From contig JAEWSJ010000034.1 in NCBI GenBank assembly GCA_023398335.1, positions 1 to 40,287 of the forward strand: 40,287 nucleotides of DNA, in the 5' to 3' direction. Origin of the DNA: Bacillota bacterium (GTDB lineage Bacteria; Bacillota_I; Bacilli_A; RFN20; CAG-288). Shown here piece after piece: positions 17,726 to 26,742 of this stretch (positions are counted from its first letter, which is position 1; each line of letters starts with the position of its first letter). The notes beneath the pieces were generated by a model that did not search any database, had not been told where the DNA came from, and was given only the letters and a program-made list of their open reading frames with translations. The translations under genes were made by a program, and so were the position numbers.

Positions 17726-18658
17726 TTATTTATTTTTTGAATAAGCAATCTTACGAGCAAACTCTAATGCGGATTTTACTCCTGCAATTGTAGTTGTAGG
17801 ATTAGATTGTACGACAGTTTTACTATAACCAAGTAAAGCTGTTCCACCACTAGATAATTTTTTATCAATTGAAGAATGAAATGAAGAAAACATACTATTA
17901 GATAATTTGTTTCCTATTTTATACATGAAAGAAACATCGCTACCTTTTTTAATATATTCATCGTAAATTGTGATTGCTTCATTAATTGATGAAGCTACTG
18001 GAGTAACTATTTCAGAGCCACCGATGATTAAATTACAATTGTTTTCAAGTGTGTAAAAAGGATTTAGTATTCCTTTGTAATTGTTCATTGTTGATAGATA
18101 TTTATCTACTGATTTATTAATATCATTTTCATGTTCGATTGATGTGCTAGTTAGTAACTTTATTTCTGGCTCTTGAACTAGAAGAACTGCTTTTTCAAAT
18201 TCAAGTGCAAGATCAATTTGCGATTTACGTTCTTCAAAACTGGCGTAGTATTTATACCCGAAATCTGTTATTGATGTTATCTTTCCAGTATAAGCAGACG
18301 GGAAGGAAGAAATGAATGTTGGACAAAGTGCAACTTTGTTTAAATACTTATCTGCATATAGTTTTATGACATCTTTGTCATATGAGCATATTATTGCGGC
18401 AAAGTCATTTTCTTTAGCAAACAACTTAAAAGCTTTTGTAAGAGATGCTTTATCATTTATCAAATCAGATTCACCTTCAAAAATCTTGTCTGCAAAAATT
18501 AGGTTGATGTTTTTTTGATCTTTTAGAGTTAGCATATCATTTTCTTTTCCTACAACAGTAAGCTTAATATCTTTAGCGTTTTGCATAAAAAGTTTGATTC
18601 CTTGAACTACAGTTGAAGGACCAGATTCGTTTTGATTAATATCGATAATTAACTTCAT
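17726..18658 (-). CDS. Divergent PlsX-like (phosphate acyltransferase family) protein
   Basis: This 310-residue protein resembles PlsX at both ends. The start MKLIIDINQNESGPSTVVQG parallels the PlsX opening (MKIAVDAMGGDxAPxxVVEG), and the end SGGTALLGYSKTVVQSNPTT parallels its GGAPLLGxxGxxxxxHG. True PlsX makes acyl phosphate from acyl-ACP for phospholipid synthesis. Here DAMGGD has become DINQNE, and no GNTGA motif is recognisable (about residues 88-95 read ICSYDKDV), so the catalytic sites look lost or rebuilt. The start is placed at ATG 18658 because AAGGTGG precedes it; the longer form starting at 18736 has no such site. It is divergent from a small membrane protein gene. It may be a pseudo-enzyme paralogue or a very diverged functional one. 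Fold-level assignment only. Confidence 0.55.
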   Translation of the reverse strand: MKLIIDINQNESGPSTVVQGIKLFMQNAKDIKLTVVGKENDMLTLKDQKNINLIFADKIFEGESDLINDKASLTKAFKLFAKENDFAAIICSYDKDVIKLYADKYLNKVALCPTFISSFPSAYTGKITSITDFGYKYYASFEERKSQIDLALEFEKAVLLVQEPEIKLLTSTSIEHENDINKSVDKYLSTMNNYKGILNPFYTLENNCNLIIGGSEIVTPVASSINEAITIYDEYIKKGSDVSFMYKIGNKLSNSMFSSFHSSIDKKLSSGGTALLGYSKTVVQSNPTTTIAGVKSALEFARKIAYSKNK

Positions 18659-18722
18659 ATAAATTCCACCTTTTGTTGCTATTATTATAGCATGTGAGAT
18701 AATTTTTATGTAGAATATAAGT

Positions 18723-19148
18723 ATGAATAAAAACATCTATTACACACCTTACTCTATCACTCAAATTACTTCATTAAATGCCGCACCTAATGACTATATT
18801 TTTGCTGAAGATAAAACTATAACTAATTCTTATATTGTTGGTACAAAAATAGATTCGTCTTATAAAGTTCATTTTGTTGAACATGTTGATTCTTCAAATG
18901 TTAATGATACAGTTTTAACTCGTAATCAATTTGGTGTTCTTCTTAATGATAAAGTTATTACTGACGAATTTATTTTTGAAGAAAAAGGAATATTTAATTT
19001 AAAGTTTAAATACAATGAGTTAGTTTCTACCGAGTATCGAATTAGCGTTATCAATGGCGGTAACCCATATTTGTATATTGGAATTGTCGGAGCGGTTTTA
19101 ATCGTTGGATCAATCGCTGCTTTATTAGTAAAAAAATATAAGAATTAA
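18723..19148 (+). CDS. Small membrane protein with one C-terminal helix
   Basis: Hypothetical, 141 residues. Residues about 1-110 look beta-rich and contain a late EFIFEEKGIFNLKFKYNE stretch reminiscent of an Ig-like or cell-surface domain. One strong membrane helix (about 114-135, YLYIGIVGAVLIVGSIAALL) precedes a short basic tail KKYKN. There is no N-terminal signal, so it is either tail-anchored or uses an unusual start. An in-frame TAG at 18711 rules out much extension. The ribosome site is weak. It diverges from the PlsX-like gene, with a 64-base shared promoter region, and converges with pyrG across a shared terminator. Confidence 0.6.
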   Translation: MNKNIYYTPYSITQITSLNAAPNDYIFAEDKTITNSYIVGTKIDSSYKVHFVEHVDSSNVNDTVLTRNQFGVLLNDKVITDEFIFEEKGIFNLKFKYNELVSTEYRISVINGGNPYLYIGIVGAVLIVGSIAALLVKKYKN

Positions 19149-19155
19149 TCATTCA

Positions 19156-19194
19156 AAAACCCGAGATAATAATTAAGAATATGTCTCGGGTTTT
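19156..19194. terminator. Bidirectional terminator between convergent genes
   Basis: AAAACCCGAGA (19156-19166) pairs with TCTCGGGTTTT (19184-19194). The flanking A and T runs let it serve both the small membrane protein gene (plus) and pyrG (minus), whose stops lie within a few bases of it. Confidence 0.9.
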
Positions 19195-19200
19195 AAATTG

Positions 19201-20799
19201 TTATTTTTTAATCGAATGGTGAATGAATTCTCTAAACAAAGGATGTGGATTAAGAGGACGTGATTTAAATTCTGGATGGAATTGACATGCGACAAACCAC
19301 GGATGATTTTTAAGTTCAATAACTTCGGTTAATCCTGTTTGTGGATTGCGACCAGATATAACAAAATTGCCATCGTTAAAGTTGCTTAAATATTTTCTAT
19401 TAACTTCGTATCTATGTCTGTGTCTTTCTGATATTTTACTTGTACCATAGGCATCATACGCTTTGGTTCCTTCACTTAAGACACAGTCGTAAGCTCCTAA
19501 TCTCATTGTTCCACCTAACTTAATACCGGTATACTGATCTGGTAAATAATCAACTACTGGATATGGTGTGGTTGGATCAAGTTCTGTTGTATTTGCACCT
19601 TTCATATTAAGGACATCTTCAGCATATTCAATAAGAGCTAACTGTAAGCCGAGACATATACCTAAAAATGGAATGTTGTTTTCTCTAGCATATTTAATTG
19701 CTAGTTTCTTACCATTTGTACCTCTTTCTCCAAATCCGCCTGGAACTAGAATCCCGTCAGATTCACGTAGAGCTTCATCTATGTTACTTTCGTTTAATGT
19801 TGCGGCATCAATCCAATTAATTTTAACTTTTTTATTGTAATAAAAACCAGAGTATTTAAGTGATTCATTGACTGAAATATAAGCATCATGTAGTTCGACA
19901 TATTTACCAACTAAAGAAATATTTACTTCTCCATCGAGATGTTTAATTCTATTTACTAATTCTTTCCAGTCACTCATATCTGCTTCTTTAGCACCTAAGC
20001 GGAAATGTTCAAGAACTAAATCATCTAATCCTTGATCATGAAGATTTAACGCTACTTCATAAATTACTTTTACATCTTGAGCAACAAATACCGCTTTGGT
20101 AGGAACATTGCAAAATAGAGATATTTTTTCTCTTGCATTTTGATCAACTGGTACTTCAGAACGTAAAATAATAACATCTGGTTGAATTCCTAATGAAGTT
20201 AACTCTTTAACTGAGTGTTGAGTTGGTTTAGTTTTAATTTCACCGCTGGTTTTTAAAAATGGAACAAGGGTATTATGAATATACAATGTATTCTCATAGC
20301 CAAAATCAGCTCTAGCTTGTCTTATGGCTTCAAGGAAAGGTAATGATTCAATATCACCAACTGTACCACCAATTTCGGTAATGACTATATCTGCTTTCGA
20401 CACTTCGGCAGCATCGATTAATCTTTTTTTTATTTCGTTTGTGACATGAGGGATTACTTGTACTGTTGCACCAAGATAATCTCCTCTTCTTTCTTTATCA
20501 ATAATTGTTTGATAAATTTTACCAGAGGTTACTGAAGACTCTTTGGTTAAATTTAAATCGGTAAATCTTTCATAATGGCCTAAATCAAGGTCTGTTTCAG
20601 CTCCGTCATCAGTAACGAAAACTTCGCCATGTTGATATGGCGACATAGTTCCTGGATCGATATTTAGATAAGGATCAAATTTTTGCATGAAAATACTTAG
20701 TCCACGTTTTCTTAACACTCGACCAAGACTTGATGCTGAAATCCCTTTTCCTAAACTCGAAACAACTCCACCAGTTACAAATATAAACTTAGTGTTCAT
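19201..20799 (-). CDS. pyrG: CTP synthase
   Basis: This 532-residue protein makes CTP from UTP, ATP and glutamine, the last step of pyrimidine nucleotide synthesis. The N-terminal synthetase domain starts FIFVTGGVVSSLGKGISASS, the P-loop of the family. The C-terminal class I glutaminase domain has its nucleophile Cys in GICLGLQLALIEYA and the His-Glu pair in ACQFHPEFKSRP. Length and motifs are complete. GGAGGAG before ATG 20799 sets the start. The upstream region has a possible promoter whose transcript would begin GGGC, discussed separately. It is monocistronic as far as can be seen. Confidence 0.98.
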   Translation of the reverse strand: MNTKFIFVTGGVVSSLGKGISASSLGRVLRKRGLSIFMQKFDPYLNIDPGTMSPYQHGEVFVTDDGAETDLDLGHYERFTDLNLTKESSVTSGKIYQTIIDKERRGDYLGATVQVIPHVTNEIKKRLIDAAEVSKADIVITEIGGTVGDIESLPFLEAIRQARADFGYENTLYIHNTLVPFLKTSGEIKTKPTQHSVKELTSLGIQPDVIILRSEVPVDQNAREKISLFCNVPTKAVFVAQDVKVIYEVALNLHDQGLDDLVLEHFRLGAKEADMSDWKELVNRIKHLDGEVNISLVGKYVELHDAYISVNESLKYSGFYYNKKVKINWIDAATLNESNIDEALRESDGILVPGGFGERGTNGKKLAIKYARENNIPFLGICLGLQLALIEYAEDVLNMKGANTTELDPTTPYPVVDYLPDQYTGIKLGGTMRLGAYDCVLSEGTKAYDAYGTSKISERHRHRYEVNRKYLSNFNDGNFVISGRNPQTGLTEVIELKNHPWFVACQFHPEFKSRPLNPHPLFREFIHHSIKK

Positions 20800-20844
20800 A
20801 AATCTCCTCCGTTGATATATTTATTATTATTTTTATTTAGGGTT

Positions 20845-20881
20845 GCCCTTATCATTCTAGCACAAATAATTTTTATTTAAA
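20845..20881 (-). promoter_or_regulatory. Candidate pyrG promoter with GGGC initial transcript
   Basis: On the minus strand there is a -35-like TTTAAA (20881-20876), a 16-base spacer ending in an extended TGTGC, a -10 TAGAAT (20859-20854) and, five bases on, GGGCAACCC starting at 20848. In Bacillus-type pyrG genes transcription starts at GGGC and the polymerase stutters on G when CTP is low, which controls a downstream attenuator. Here I see no clear attenuator hairpin before the ribosome site, so a CTP response is only a possibility. Confidence 0.4.
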
Positions 20882-20885
20882 GAAG

Positions 20886-20933
20886 AAAAAAAATAAATTT
20901 TAAAACAGCAGCGATTATTCGCATAATTGCTGC
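20886..20933 (-). terminator. Intrinsic terminator of the flavodiiron gene
   Basis: On the minus strand, GCAGCAATTAT, loop GCGA, ATAATCGCTGC forms an 11-base stem with one G-U pair (20933-20908). It is followed by a T-rich tract down to 20886 and lies 8 bases after the gene's stop. Confidence 0.85.
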
Positions 20934-20940
20934 CGTTCTT

Positions 20941-22095
20941 TTATTTACTTAATTCCAAGGCTAATTCTTGAATTTCTTTTTTGTTTACTTCGCTTAATGC
21001 GGATCTGATTTTAATGACTTTTTCACATAGATAGAAATTCTTACATTTTTCTATTTTAGCTTTAATTAATCTTTCGACTTGTGGGGCCCAGGTACCATTA
21101 TCGATTAAACCTATTTTTTTATTTTGAATATTATGTTCGATGATTAGTGATAAGAAATCATCCATACGTGGAAATAAATCATTGTTATAGGTAGTTGAAG
21201 CAAAGACTATTTTTGAATACATGAACGCATCGGATAACGCGTAAGAAAAATCTGTTCGTGCTACATCGATTAATTTAACATTAGTTAGTCCTTGCTTGGT
21301 TAACGCTTCTTTTAATAATAGACAAGCTTCTTTGGTGTTTCCATATATTGAAGTGAAACAAATGGCAACGCCATTTACTTCGCTTTCATAATTTGACCAT
21401 TTATTGTAACACTCAAGATAGTAACTAATATTATCTGTAAGTAATGGACCGTGTAAGGAAAAAATATTCTTAATATTTAAATCTGTCAATTTGTTAAAAG
21501 CCATTTTAACTTGAAGTCCAAATTTACCAATAATTCCATAATAATATCTTCTTGCTTCGTTAATCCATGGCTCTTCATTATCATTGGCGCCAAACTTACC
21601 AAAAGCATCAGCGCTGAATAATGTTTGAGTATGATTTTCATAACTCATCATTACTTCTGGCCAGTGGACAAATGGAGTAAAGACAAATTTCAATTTACAT
21701 TCGCCTAAATCTAGTTCATCATTTTCCTTAACAATAAGTACATTCTTAAAATCGTAATTATAGAATTGTTTGAGGAATAACAAAGCTTTATCATTGGTGA
21801 CGAGACAGCATTCTGGATATTCTTTCATCAAGTTAACTATATTTCCTGAATGATCTGGTTCAACATGGTGAACAACTAAATAATCCAATGGTCTACCATT
21901 TAAGACTTCTTTTATTTTCTTTAACCATTCATTCTTAAAATCAATTTCAACTGTGTCCATGATACAAGTTTTTTTATCAAGTATTAAATATGAGTTGTAT
22001 GACATTCCATTTGGAACTGGATATTGTCCTTCAAATAAATCAATCTTATGATCATTTACACCGATATAATAAACAAAATCATTTATTTTATTCAT
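20941..22095 (-). CDS. A-type flavodiiron protein (oxygen or nitric oxide reductase)
   Basis: This 384-residue protein has a metallo-beta-lactamase-like di-iron domain followed by a flavodoxin domain. The iron ligands are in HHVEPDHSGN (H77, E79, D81, H82), FVHWPEVMM, LFSADAFG and FSLHGPLL. The flavin phosphate loop is FTSIYGNTKEA around residue 255. This is the short (class A) form without a rubredoxin tail. Such proteins reduce oxygen to water, or NO to N2O, in the cytoplasm of anaerobes, taking electrons from rubredoxin or a flavin reductase. This suits an obligate anaerobe coping with air. It is divergent from the MFS gene; the 276 bases between show no other gene. Confidence 0.95.
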   Translation of the reverse strand: MNKINDFVYYIGVNDHKIDLFEGQYPVPNGMSYNSYLILDKKTCIMDTVEIDFKNEWLKKIKEVLNGRPLDYLVVHHVEPDHSGNIVNLMKEYPECCLVTNDKALLFLKQFYNYDFKNVLIVKENDELDLGECKLKFVFTPFVHWPEVMMSYENHTQTLFSADAFGKFGANDNEEPWINEARRYYYGIIGKFGLQVKMAFNKLTDLNIKNIFSLHGPLLTDNISYYLECYNKWSNYESEVNGVAICFTSIYGNTKEACLLLKEALTKQGLTNVKLIDVARTDFSYALSDAFMYSKIVFASTTYNNDLFPRMDDFLSLIIEHNIQNKKIGLIDNGTWAPQVERLIKAKIEKCKNFYLCEKVIKIRSALSEVNKKEIQELALELSK

Positions 22096-22371
22096 ATAAT
22101 TCAGTCTCCTTTTTACATATTACATTATACACATATATTGATAAGAGGTGATATTAATATACCGATAAAGAAACATTTAATGATAACGAAAAATATCTGA
22201 TATAAAGTGGTTATCTTTTTTCGAAAAAGTCTTATTTAAAGGGCTATATTAGGAAAATCACCTTGTATATGATACAATATTTCTATAAGAAAAAGCCTAA
22301 TTATTTCACGTGTTATTGTGACTAAATAATTATTTAATTTTTGTCTTATTAGGAAGATATAATGGGAGAAT

Positions 22372-23598
22372 ATGAATAACGAAAATAGAAATAAATATCG
22401 CTGGACAAGAATAGGATCCTATTTGAGTTTGTCTTTGCAAGCGTATTGTGCGTGTTGCCTTCCTATTTTATTTGTTTCATTAATGGAAATGTATGACTTG
22501 CATTACGTCGACTTAGGAATAATGATCTTTCTTTTGTATACCATTCAAATAGTAGTTGATGTTATTATTCCTCATTTTGTAGATAAATTTGGATTTAAGC
22601 CTTTTGCTTTAGGCGCTCCGATTGTACTTATTTTTGGCTGTGCATTATTCACTTTAAGTCCGGTGATATTTCCGAATAATGTTAGGATTTTATTCTATAT
22701 AGGCATATCGATTATTTCGAGTGCGGCTGGATTAATTGAAATATTAGTTTCGCCGATTATTGAACAAATATCATTTGACAATAAAGCTAAATCAATGAGT
22801 ATATTACATGGATTCTATGGAGTGGGCGTAATATTTGTTACCTTAGTTACAAGCTTATTAGTTATATTCTTAGGAGAAAAATATTGGCAAATAATTATGT
22901 CTGTTTTTTTAGTTATTCCTGTTGTTGTTTTCTTTATCTTCTTAAACGCTCCGTTTCCTTCCCATGAAGAAAATAAGGAAAAGAAAAATAAATACAATTA
23001 CCTAAAAGATAAAATGTTTTATGTATTTCTCTTCGCTATATGTTTAGGTGCGGGAATGGAAGTAACGATGAATCAATGGGCCTCGACATTCTTTGAAAAT
23101 GCTTTAGGCTTAGATAAAGCTATCGGAGATGTTTTAGCATTGGGAATGTTTGCGGTAACTTTTACTATTGGTAGATTCTTATTTGGCTTTTTAGGACATA
23201 AGGTTAATTTAGGTCACGTCTTAATTGCAGGAGCCTCTTTTACTTCTTTATGTTACTTAGCGTTGTTTTTCTCGAGCAATGATATTCTTTCAATTATTGC
23301 TTGTGCTTTATCTGGAATTGGAGTTTCAATGATGTGGCCAGGTACATTAAGTCAAGGAAGTAAGTATTATAAAAATCCATCAACTATATATTTTGGCTTA
23401 ATGTCAGCGTGTGGCGATATTGGAGCGGCAGTTATTCCACTCCTTGTTGGTGTTATTGTCGATAATATGAGTAGTGATGTAATTGGCTTAAAATATGGAA
23501 TGTTATTTGGTTGTGCTATTTCTATGACCGCTATTATTTTGGAAATCATCATCTGCGTTAATGTCGATAAAAAGGTAAAAATAGATTCGTTGAAATAA
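22372..23598 (+). CDS. MFS transporter (sugar/fucose-permease-like)
   Basis: This 408-residue protein has about twelve hydrophobic segments and a charged central loop (EENKEKKNKYNYLKDK, near 203-218) that separates the two six-helix halves, the usual MFS plan. The helix 7-8 stretch GAGMEVTMNQWASTFF and the later GIGVSMMWPGTLSQ resemble the FucP-like and sugar:proton symporter branch (Gly-rich, with Trp-Pro-Gly). The start at 22372 uses GGGAGA. An earlier ATG at 22364 is in a frame that stops at once. It lies 126 bases upstream of the alpha-galactosidase gene on the same strand, so sugar or galactoside uptake is a reasonable guess. The substrate is not known. Confidence 0.82.
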   Translation: MNNENRNKYRWTRIGSYLSLSLQAYCACCLPILFVSLMEMYDLHYVDLGIMIFLLYTIQIVVDVIIPHFVDKFGFKPFALGAPIVLIFGCALFTLSPVIFPNNVRILFYIGISIISSAAGLIEILVSPIIEQISFDNKAKSMSILHGFYGVGVIFVTLVTSLLVIFLGEKYWQIIMSVFLVIPVVVFFIFLNAPFPSHEENKEKKNKYNYLKDKMFYVFLFAICLGAGMEVTMNQWASTFFENALGLDKAIGDVLALGMFAVTFTIGRFLFGFLGHKVNLGHVLIAGASFTSLCYLALFFSSNDILSIIACALSGIGVSMMWPGTLSQGSKYYKNPSTIYFGLMSACGDIGAAVIPLLVGVIVDNMSSDVIGLKYGMLFGCAISMTAIILEIIICVNVDKKVKIDSLK

Positions 23599-23724
23599 TT
23601 TAACTTAACAATAAGTCGTTATTGAATATTTTTTACATGTGTAAATGTGAGTTGCCTTTCTTTTTTTGTAAAGCTAATTATTTATAATGTGATAAAATAA
23701 AAGAAAGAAAAAAGGAAATGGATT

Positions 23725-26076
23725 ATGATTAATTTAATTGATGATAAGTTATTTTGGATAGATACTAAAAACACAACATATTGTTTTTATGTAAATGAGA
23801 TTAAATATTTAGAACATCTTTATTATGGCAAGAAGGTTAGTTACACAAAAGACAGTTTAGAATCATTGAAGCAAAAGCAAGAATTCGCAGCTGGAAATGG
23901 CCTGGTATACGATCAAGAACATTTAAATATGACCTTAGAGTCTAAACTTCTCGAATATTCTTCTAGAGGCAAAGGCGATATTCGTAATCCGCTGATAGAA
24001 ATTGAATATGAAGACGGAACCACAACTTCGGATTTTGTTTTCTCTTCTTACGAGATAACAAAACACCAAGTAATGAAGGATTTACCAACTTCATATGGGA
24101 AGGATAACGAGGTAAAAGACTTAGTTATTACTTTAGATGAAAAAAAACATAAGGTCGAAGTTAAATTAATTTATAGCGTATACGAAGATAAAGATATTAT
24201 TACTCGTAGAATGGAAATTGTTAATAAGACCAAGAATAATATTATTATAAAAAGAGCTTTGTCTCTCCAACTTGATATGGTTAATGAAGAATATGAATTT
24301 ACTTCTTTCCATGGTAACTGGATTAGAGAAATGAAACGCTATGATCAACCATGTGTAATTGGAACTATAACTAGCGAATCATTAGCGGGGGTATCTTCTT
24401 CCAGAAGTAATCCTTTTGTAATGTTACATCAACATTCCGCAAATGAAACATATGGTAAATGCTACGCCTTTAATTTGATATATTCAGGAAATCATGCGGA
24501 AACTGTAGAAGTAGATGGGTTTAACAATCTACGCTTTATGACTGGAATTAATCCAACGACATTTAGTTATGAATTAAAAAATAATGAAGTTTTTGAAACA
24601 CCAGAAGCTGTAATGACTTTTTCAGATAGTGGTTATCAAAATATTTCTCATAATCTTCATGATTTTATTAACGAAAACATAGTTCGAGGCGTATGGAAGG
24701 ATTTACCCAGGCCTGTTTTAAATAACTCGTGGGAAGCGGCATATTTTAAATTTAATGAAGCTAAGATTATCTCAATGGCGAAAGCTGCTGCTAAAGCTGG
24801 AATTGAATTATTTGTTCTAGATGATGGATGGTTTGGAACGAGAAATGACGATACTCAAGGCTTAGGTGATTGGAAAGAAAATAAAAAGAAATTGCCTAAA
24901 GGATTAAAAGGTTTATCTTCTAAAATCCATCATATGGGCATGAAGTTTGGTATTTGGGTTGAACCTGAGATGGTTAATCGAAACTCCGAGTTATATAGGA
25001 AACATCAAGATTGGGCTGTTGAAATTCCTTCACAAGATCAATCTTTAGGAAGAAATCAGCTATTTTTAGATTTAACAAATTCAGAAGTCGTTGATTATCT
25101 TTATGAACAAATGGAATATGTTTTCGGTGAAGGTAATGTCGATTATGTTAAATGGGATATGAACAGAATCATGTCGGATTATTATTCTAAAACTTTAAAT
25201 AATAAACGCATGTTAGAGTTTAATCATCGTTATGTTAAAGGACTTTATTGTTTATTAGATAGATTGGTAAAGAAATTCCCTAACATTCTTTTTGAGTCCT
25301 GCGCTTCTGGTGGCAATCGTTTTGATTTAGGAGTGTTATGCTACATGCCACAAACATGGGCATCAGATAACTCAGATGCAATTAGTCGTACGTACATTCA
25401 AAATGGTTATAGTTTTTCTTATCCGATGACTACAATAGGTGCGCATGTATCTGCGTGTCCAAATCATCAAACATTAAGAAACACAACGATTGATACACGT
25501 TTTAATGTAGCGTTTTGTGGTGAACTAGGTTATGAGTTTAATTTTAATGAAATAAGTAAAGAAGATTATCAAAAAGCGGTAAATCAAATATCGATTTACA
25601 AGGAATATCGACAATATTTATTTAAAGGTGATTATTATCGTCTTATTGATAATGATAATGCTCATGCTTGGATGGTAGTTTCAAAAGATAAAAAGCACGC
25701 TGTTCTTGTTTATGTTCTTGAAAGACCAAAAGCAGGAACGATGTTTGATCAAATAAAATTAACTGGTTTAGATGATAAATTAACTTATCATATTCATAGT
25801 GAAAAAAATGTTCACCATATCAAAGATTTTGGAGGACTTGTTAATGCTATTGCTCCAATACATATTAAACAGGATGGCCTTTTACATAAATTATTAGGCT
25901 TATTCATAAAGATGAACGGGGATGAAGAAAATCTTACTGTTAAAGGTGATTTATTAAATAGTGCTGGGTTAATAATGAAGCAACTTTTTGTTGGAACTGG
26001 TTTTAACGATAATACTAGATTGATGTTAGATAACGACTCACGTCTTTATTATTTTGATGCGTTAGACGAAAAATAG
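23725..26076 (+). CDS. Alpha-galactosidase, GH36 family
   Basis: This 783-residue protein hydrolyses terminal alpha-galactosyl groups, as in melibiose and raffinose. It has the N-terminal beta-supersandwich and a central barrel. The barrel motifs are FVLDDGWFGTRND (about 361-373), YVKWDMNR with the nucleophile Asp at about 478, SCASGGNRFDLG, and WASDNSDA with the acid/base Asp at about 548. There is no signal peptide, so it is cytoplasmic, which implies that a transporter brings in the galactoside. The C-terminal domain carries an extra stretch around residues 715-745 (LLHKLLGLFIKMNGDEENL) not usual in bacterial members of about 730 residues. AAAAAGGAAATGG precedes the start, and a TATAAT lies at 23683-23688. 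Released galactose would also fit an mgl importer-linked pathway. Confidence 0.96.
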   Translation: MINLIDDKLFWIDTKNTTYCFYVNEIKYLEHLYYGKKVSYTKDSLESLKQKQEFAAGNGLVYDQEHLNMTLESKLLEYSSRGKGDIRNPLIEIEYEDGTTTSDFVFSSYEITKHQVMKDLPTSYGKDNEVKDLVITLDEKKHKVEVKLIYSVYEDKDIITRRMEIVNKTKNNIIIKRALSLQLDMVNEEYEFTSFHGNWIREMKRYDQPCVIGTITSESLAGVSSSRSNPFVMLHQHSANETYGKCYAFNLIYSGNHAETVEVDGFNNLRFMTGINPTTFSYELKNNEVFETPEAVMTFSDSGYQNISHNLHDFINENIVRGVWKDLPRPVLNNSWEAAYFKFNEAKIISMAKAAAKAGIELFVLDDGWFGTRNDDTQGLGDWKENKKKLPKGLKGLSSKIHHMGMKFGIWVEPEMVNRNSELYRKHQDWAVEIPSQDQSLGRNQLFLDLTNSEVVDYLYEQMEYVFGEGNVDYVKWDMNRIMSDYYSKTLNNKRMLEFNHRYVKGLYCLLDRLVKKFPNILFESCASGGNRFDLGVLCYMPQTWASDNSDAISRTYIQNGYSFSYPMTTIGAHVSACPNHQTLRNTTIDTRFNVAFCGELGYEFNFNEISKEDYQKAVNQISIYKEYRQYLFKGDYYRLIDNDNAHAWMVVSKDKKHAVLVYVLERPKAGTMFDQIKLTGLDDKLTYHIHSEKNVHHIKDFGGLVNAIAPIHIKQDGLLHKLLGLFIKMNGDEENLTVKGDLLNSAGLIMKQLFVGTGFNDNTRLMLDNDSRLYYFDALDEK

Positions 26077-26227
26077 TTAATATATTTTAATTATTTTTCT
26101 TTTGTTAGACATAAATTAATTAATAAATATTATGTCGTAATAGTTTTTGATTATAAAAATATGATTATGCGAGTTTATACAAGTGAAATAATATAGGCAT
26201 AAAACAAATCACGAAAGAAAAAATACA

Positions 26228-26368
26228 ATGATAAATTCTGTCGTATATCTCATTAAAATTAACTATGATGATAAAATTTATATTAACTTTTTTAGTAAAG
26301 AACAGGTAGAAAGAATTAATTCTTTTAAACATGAAGTGGAGCGACTTTTAAAATTCACTTCTTTTTAG
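26228..26368 (+). CDS. Possible small protein, 46 residues
   Basis: A short open frame, MINSVVYLIKINYDDKIY and onward, ends in a basic-hydrophobic tail. The ribosome site is weak. Its last 36 bases overlap a GAAGTG/CACTTC inverted repeat with a T run (26333-26366) that could be a terminator. It may be noise or a scrap of a decayed gene. The bases between the alpha-galactosidase stop and here (26077-26227) show only AT-rich sequence with a GACATAA/TTATGTC hairpin. Confidence 0.2.
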   Translation: MINSVVYLIKINYDDKIYINFFSKEQVERINSFKHEVERLLKFTSF

Positions 26369-26412
26369 TGAAATAATATTTTAATTTAGACCTGGTTTTC
26401 TTAGGTAGATAA

Positions 26413-26727
26413 GGAATATATTCAAAATTAGAGGAACACGAAGATGTACCTCTTGCAACTATAGATGATTTCTATTTTGAATTACAAATAATTAACCTTC
26501 ATAAAGGAAATAGAGTTTTCTTATATACGGATGGAGTAAGCGAAGCCATGAACAAAGATCATGTTTTATATGGTAAAAAGCATATAGAAGAACCACTTAA
26601 CTCTATAAAATATATAACAAATGAAAACTTACTTAATAAAATGACTAAATGCATTGATGACTACGCTAATGGAAAAGAACAAGCGGATGATATATGTATG
26701 TTGTCTTTATCATATGGCAAGGAATAA
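26413..26727 (+). pseudogene. C-terminal remnant of a SpoIIE/RsbU-type PP2C phosphatase
   Basis: An open frame without a proper start follows a TAA at 26410. It encodes EDVPLATIDDFYFELQIINL, then HKGNRVFLYTDGVSEAMN, and near its end EQADDICMLSLSY. That is the end of a PPM/SpoIIE phosphatase: PLG-like turn, GDrxfLYTDGvxEA, and the final metal-binding DDiTxL. The N-terminal half of the catalytic domain and any sensor are missing, so the product should be inactive. These phosphatases normally act on anti-anti-sigma factors in stress or sporulation control. The terminal DD and TDG motifs are intact, so loss seems to be by truncation rather than slow decay. Confidence 0.75.
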
Positions 26728-26742
26728 TATTGAGTTATTTGT

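Noticed and set aside
22200..22240. TTTTTCGAAAAA palindrome between the flavodiiron and MFS genes as an operator
   Set aside because: Simple A/T-run symmetry around CG is expected by chance in this AT-rich DNA, and no promoter elements line up with it.
26108..26136. GACATAA/TTATGTC hairpin after the alpha-galactosidase as a terminator
   Set aside because: The stem is AT-rich, with a long loop and no T run immediately after it. It is mentioned only as a weak structure.
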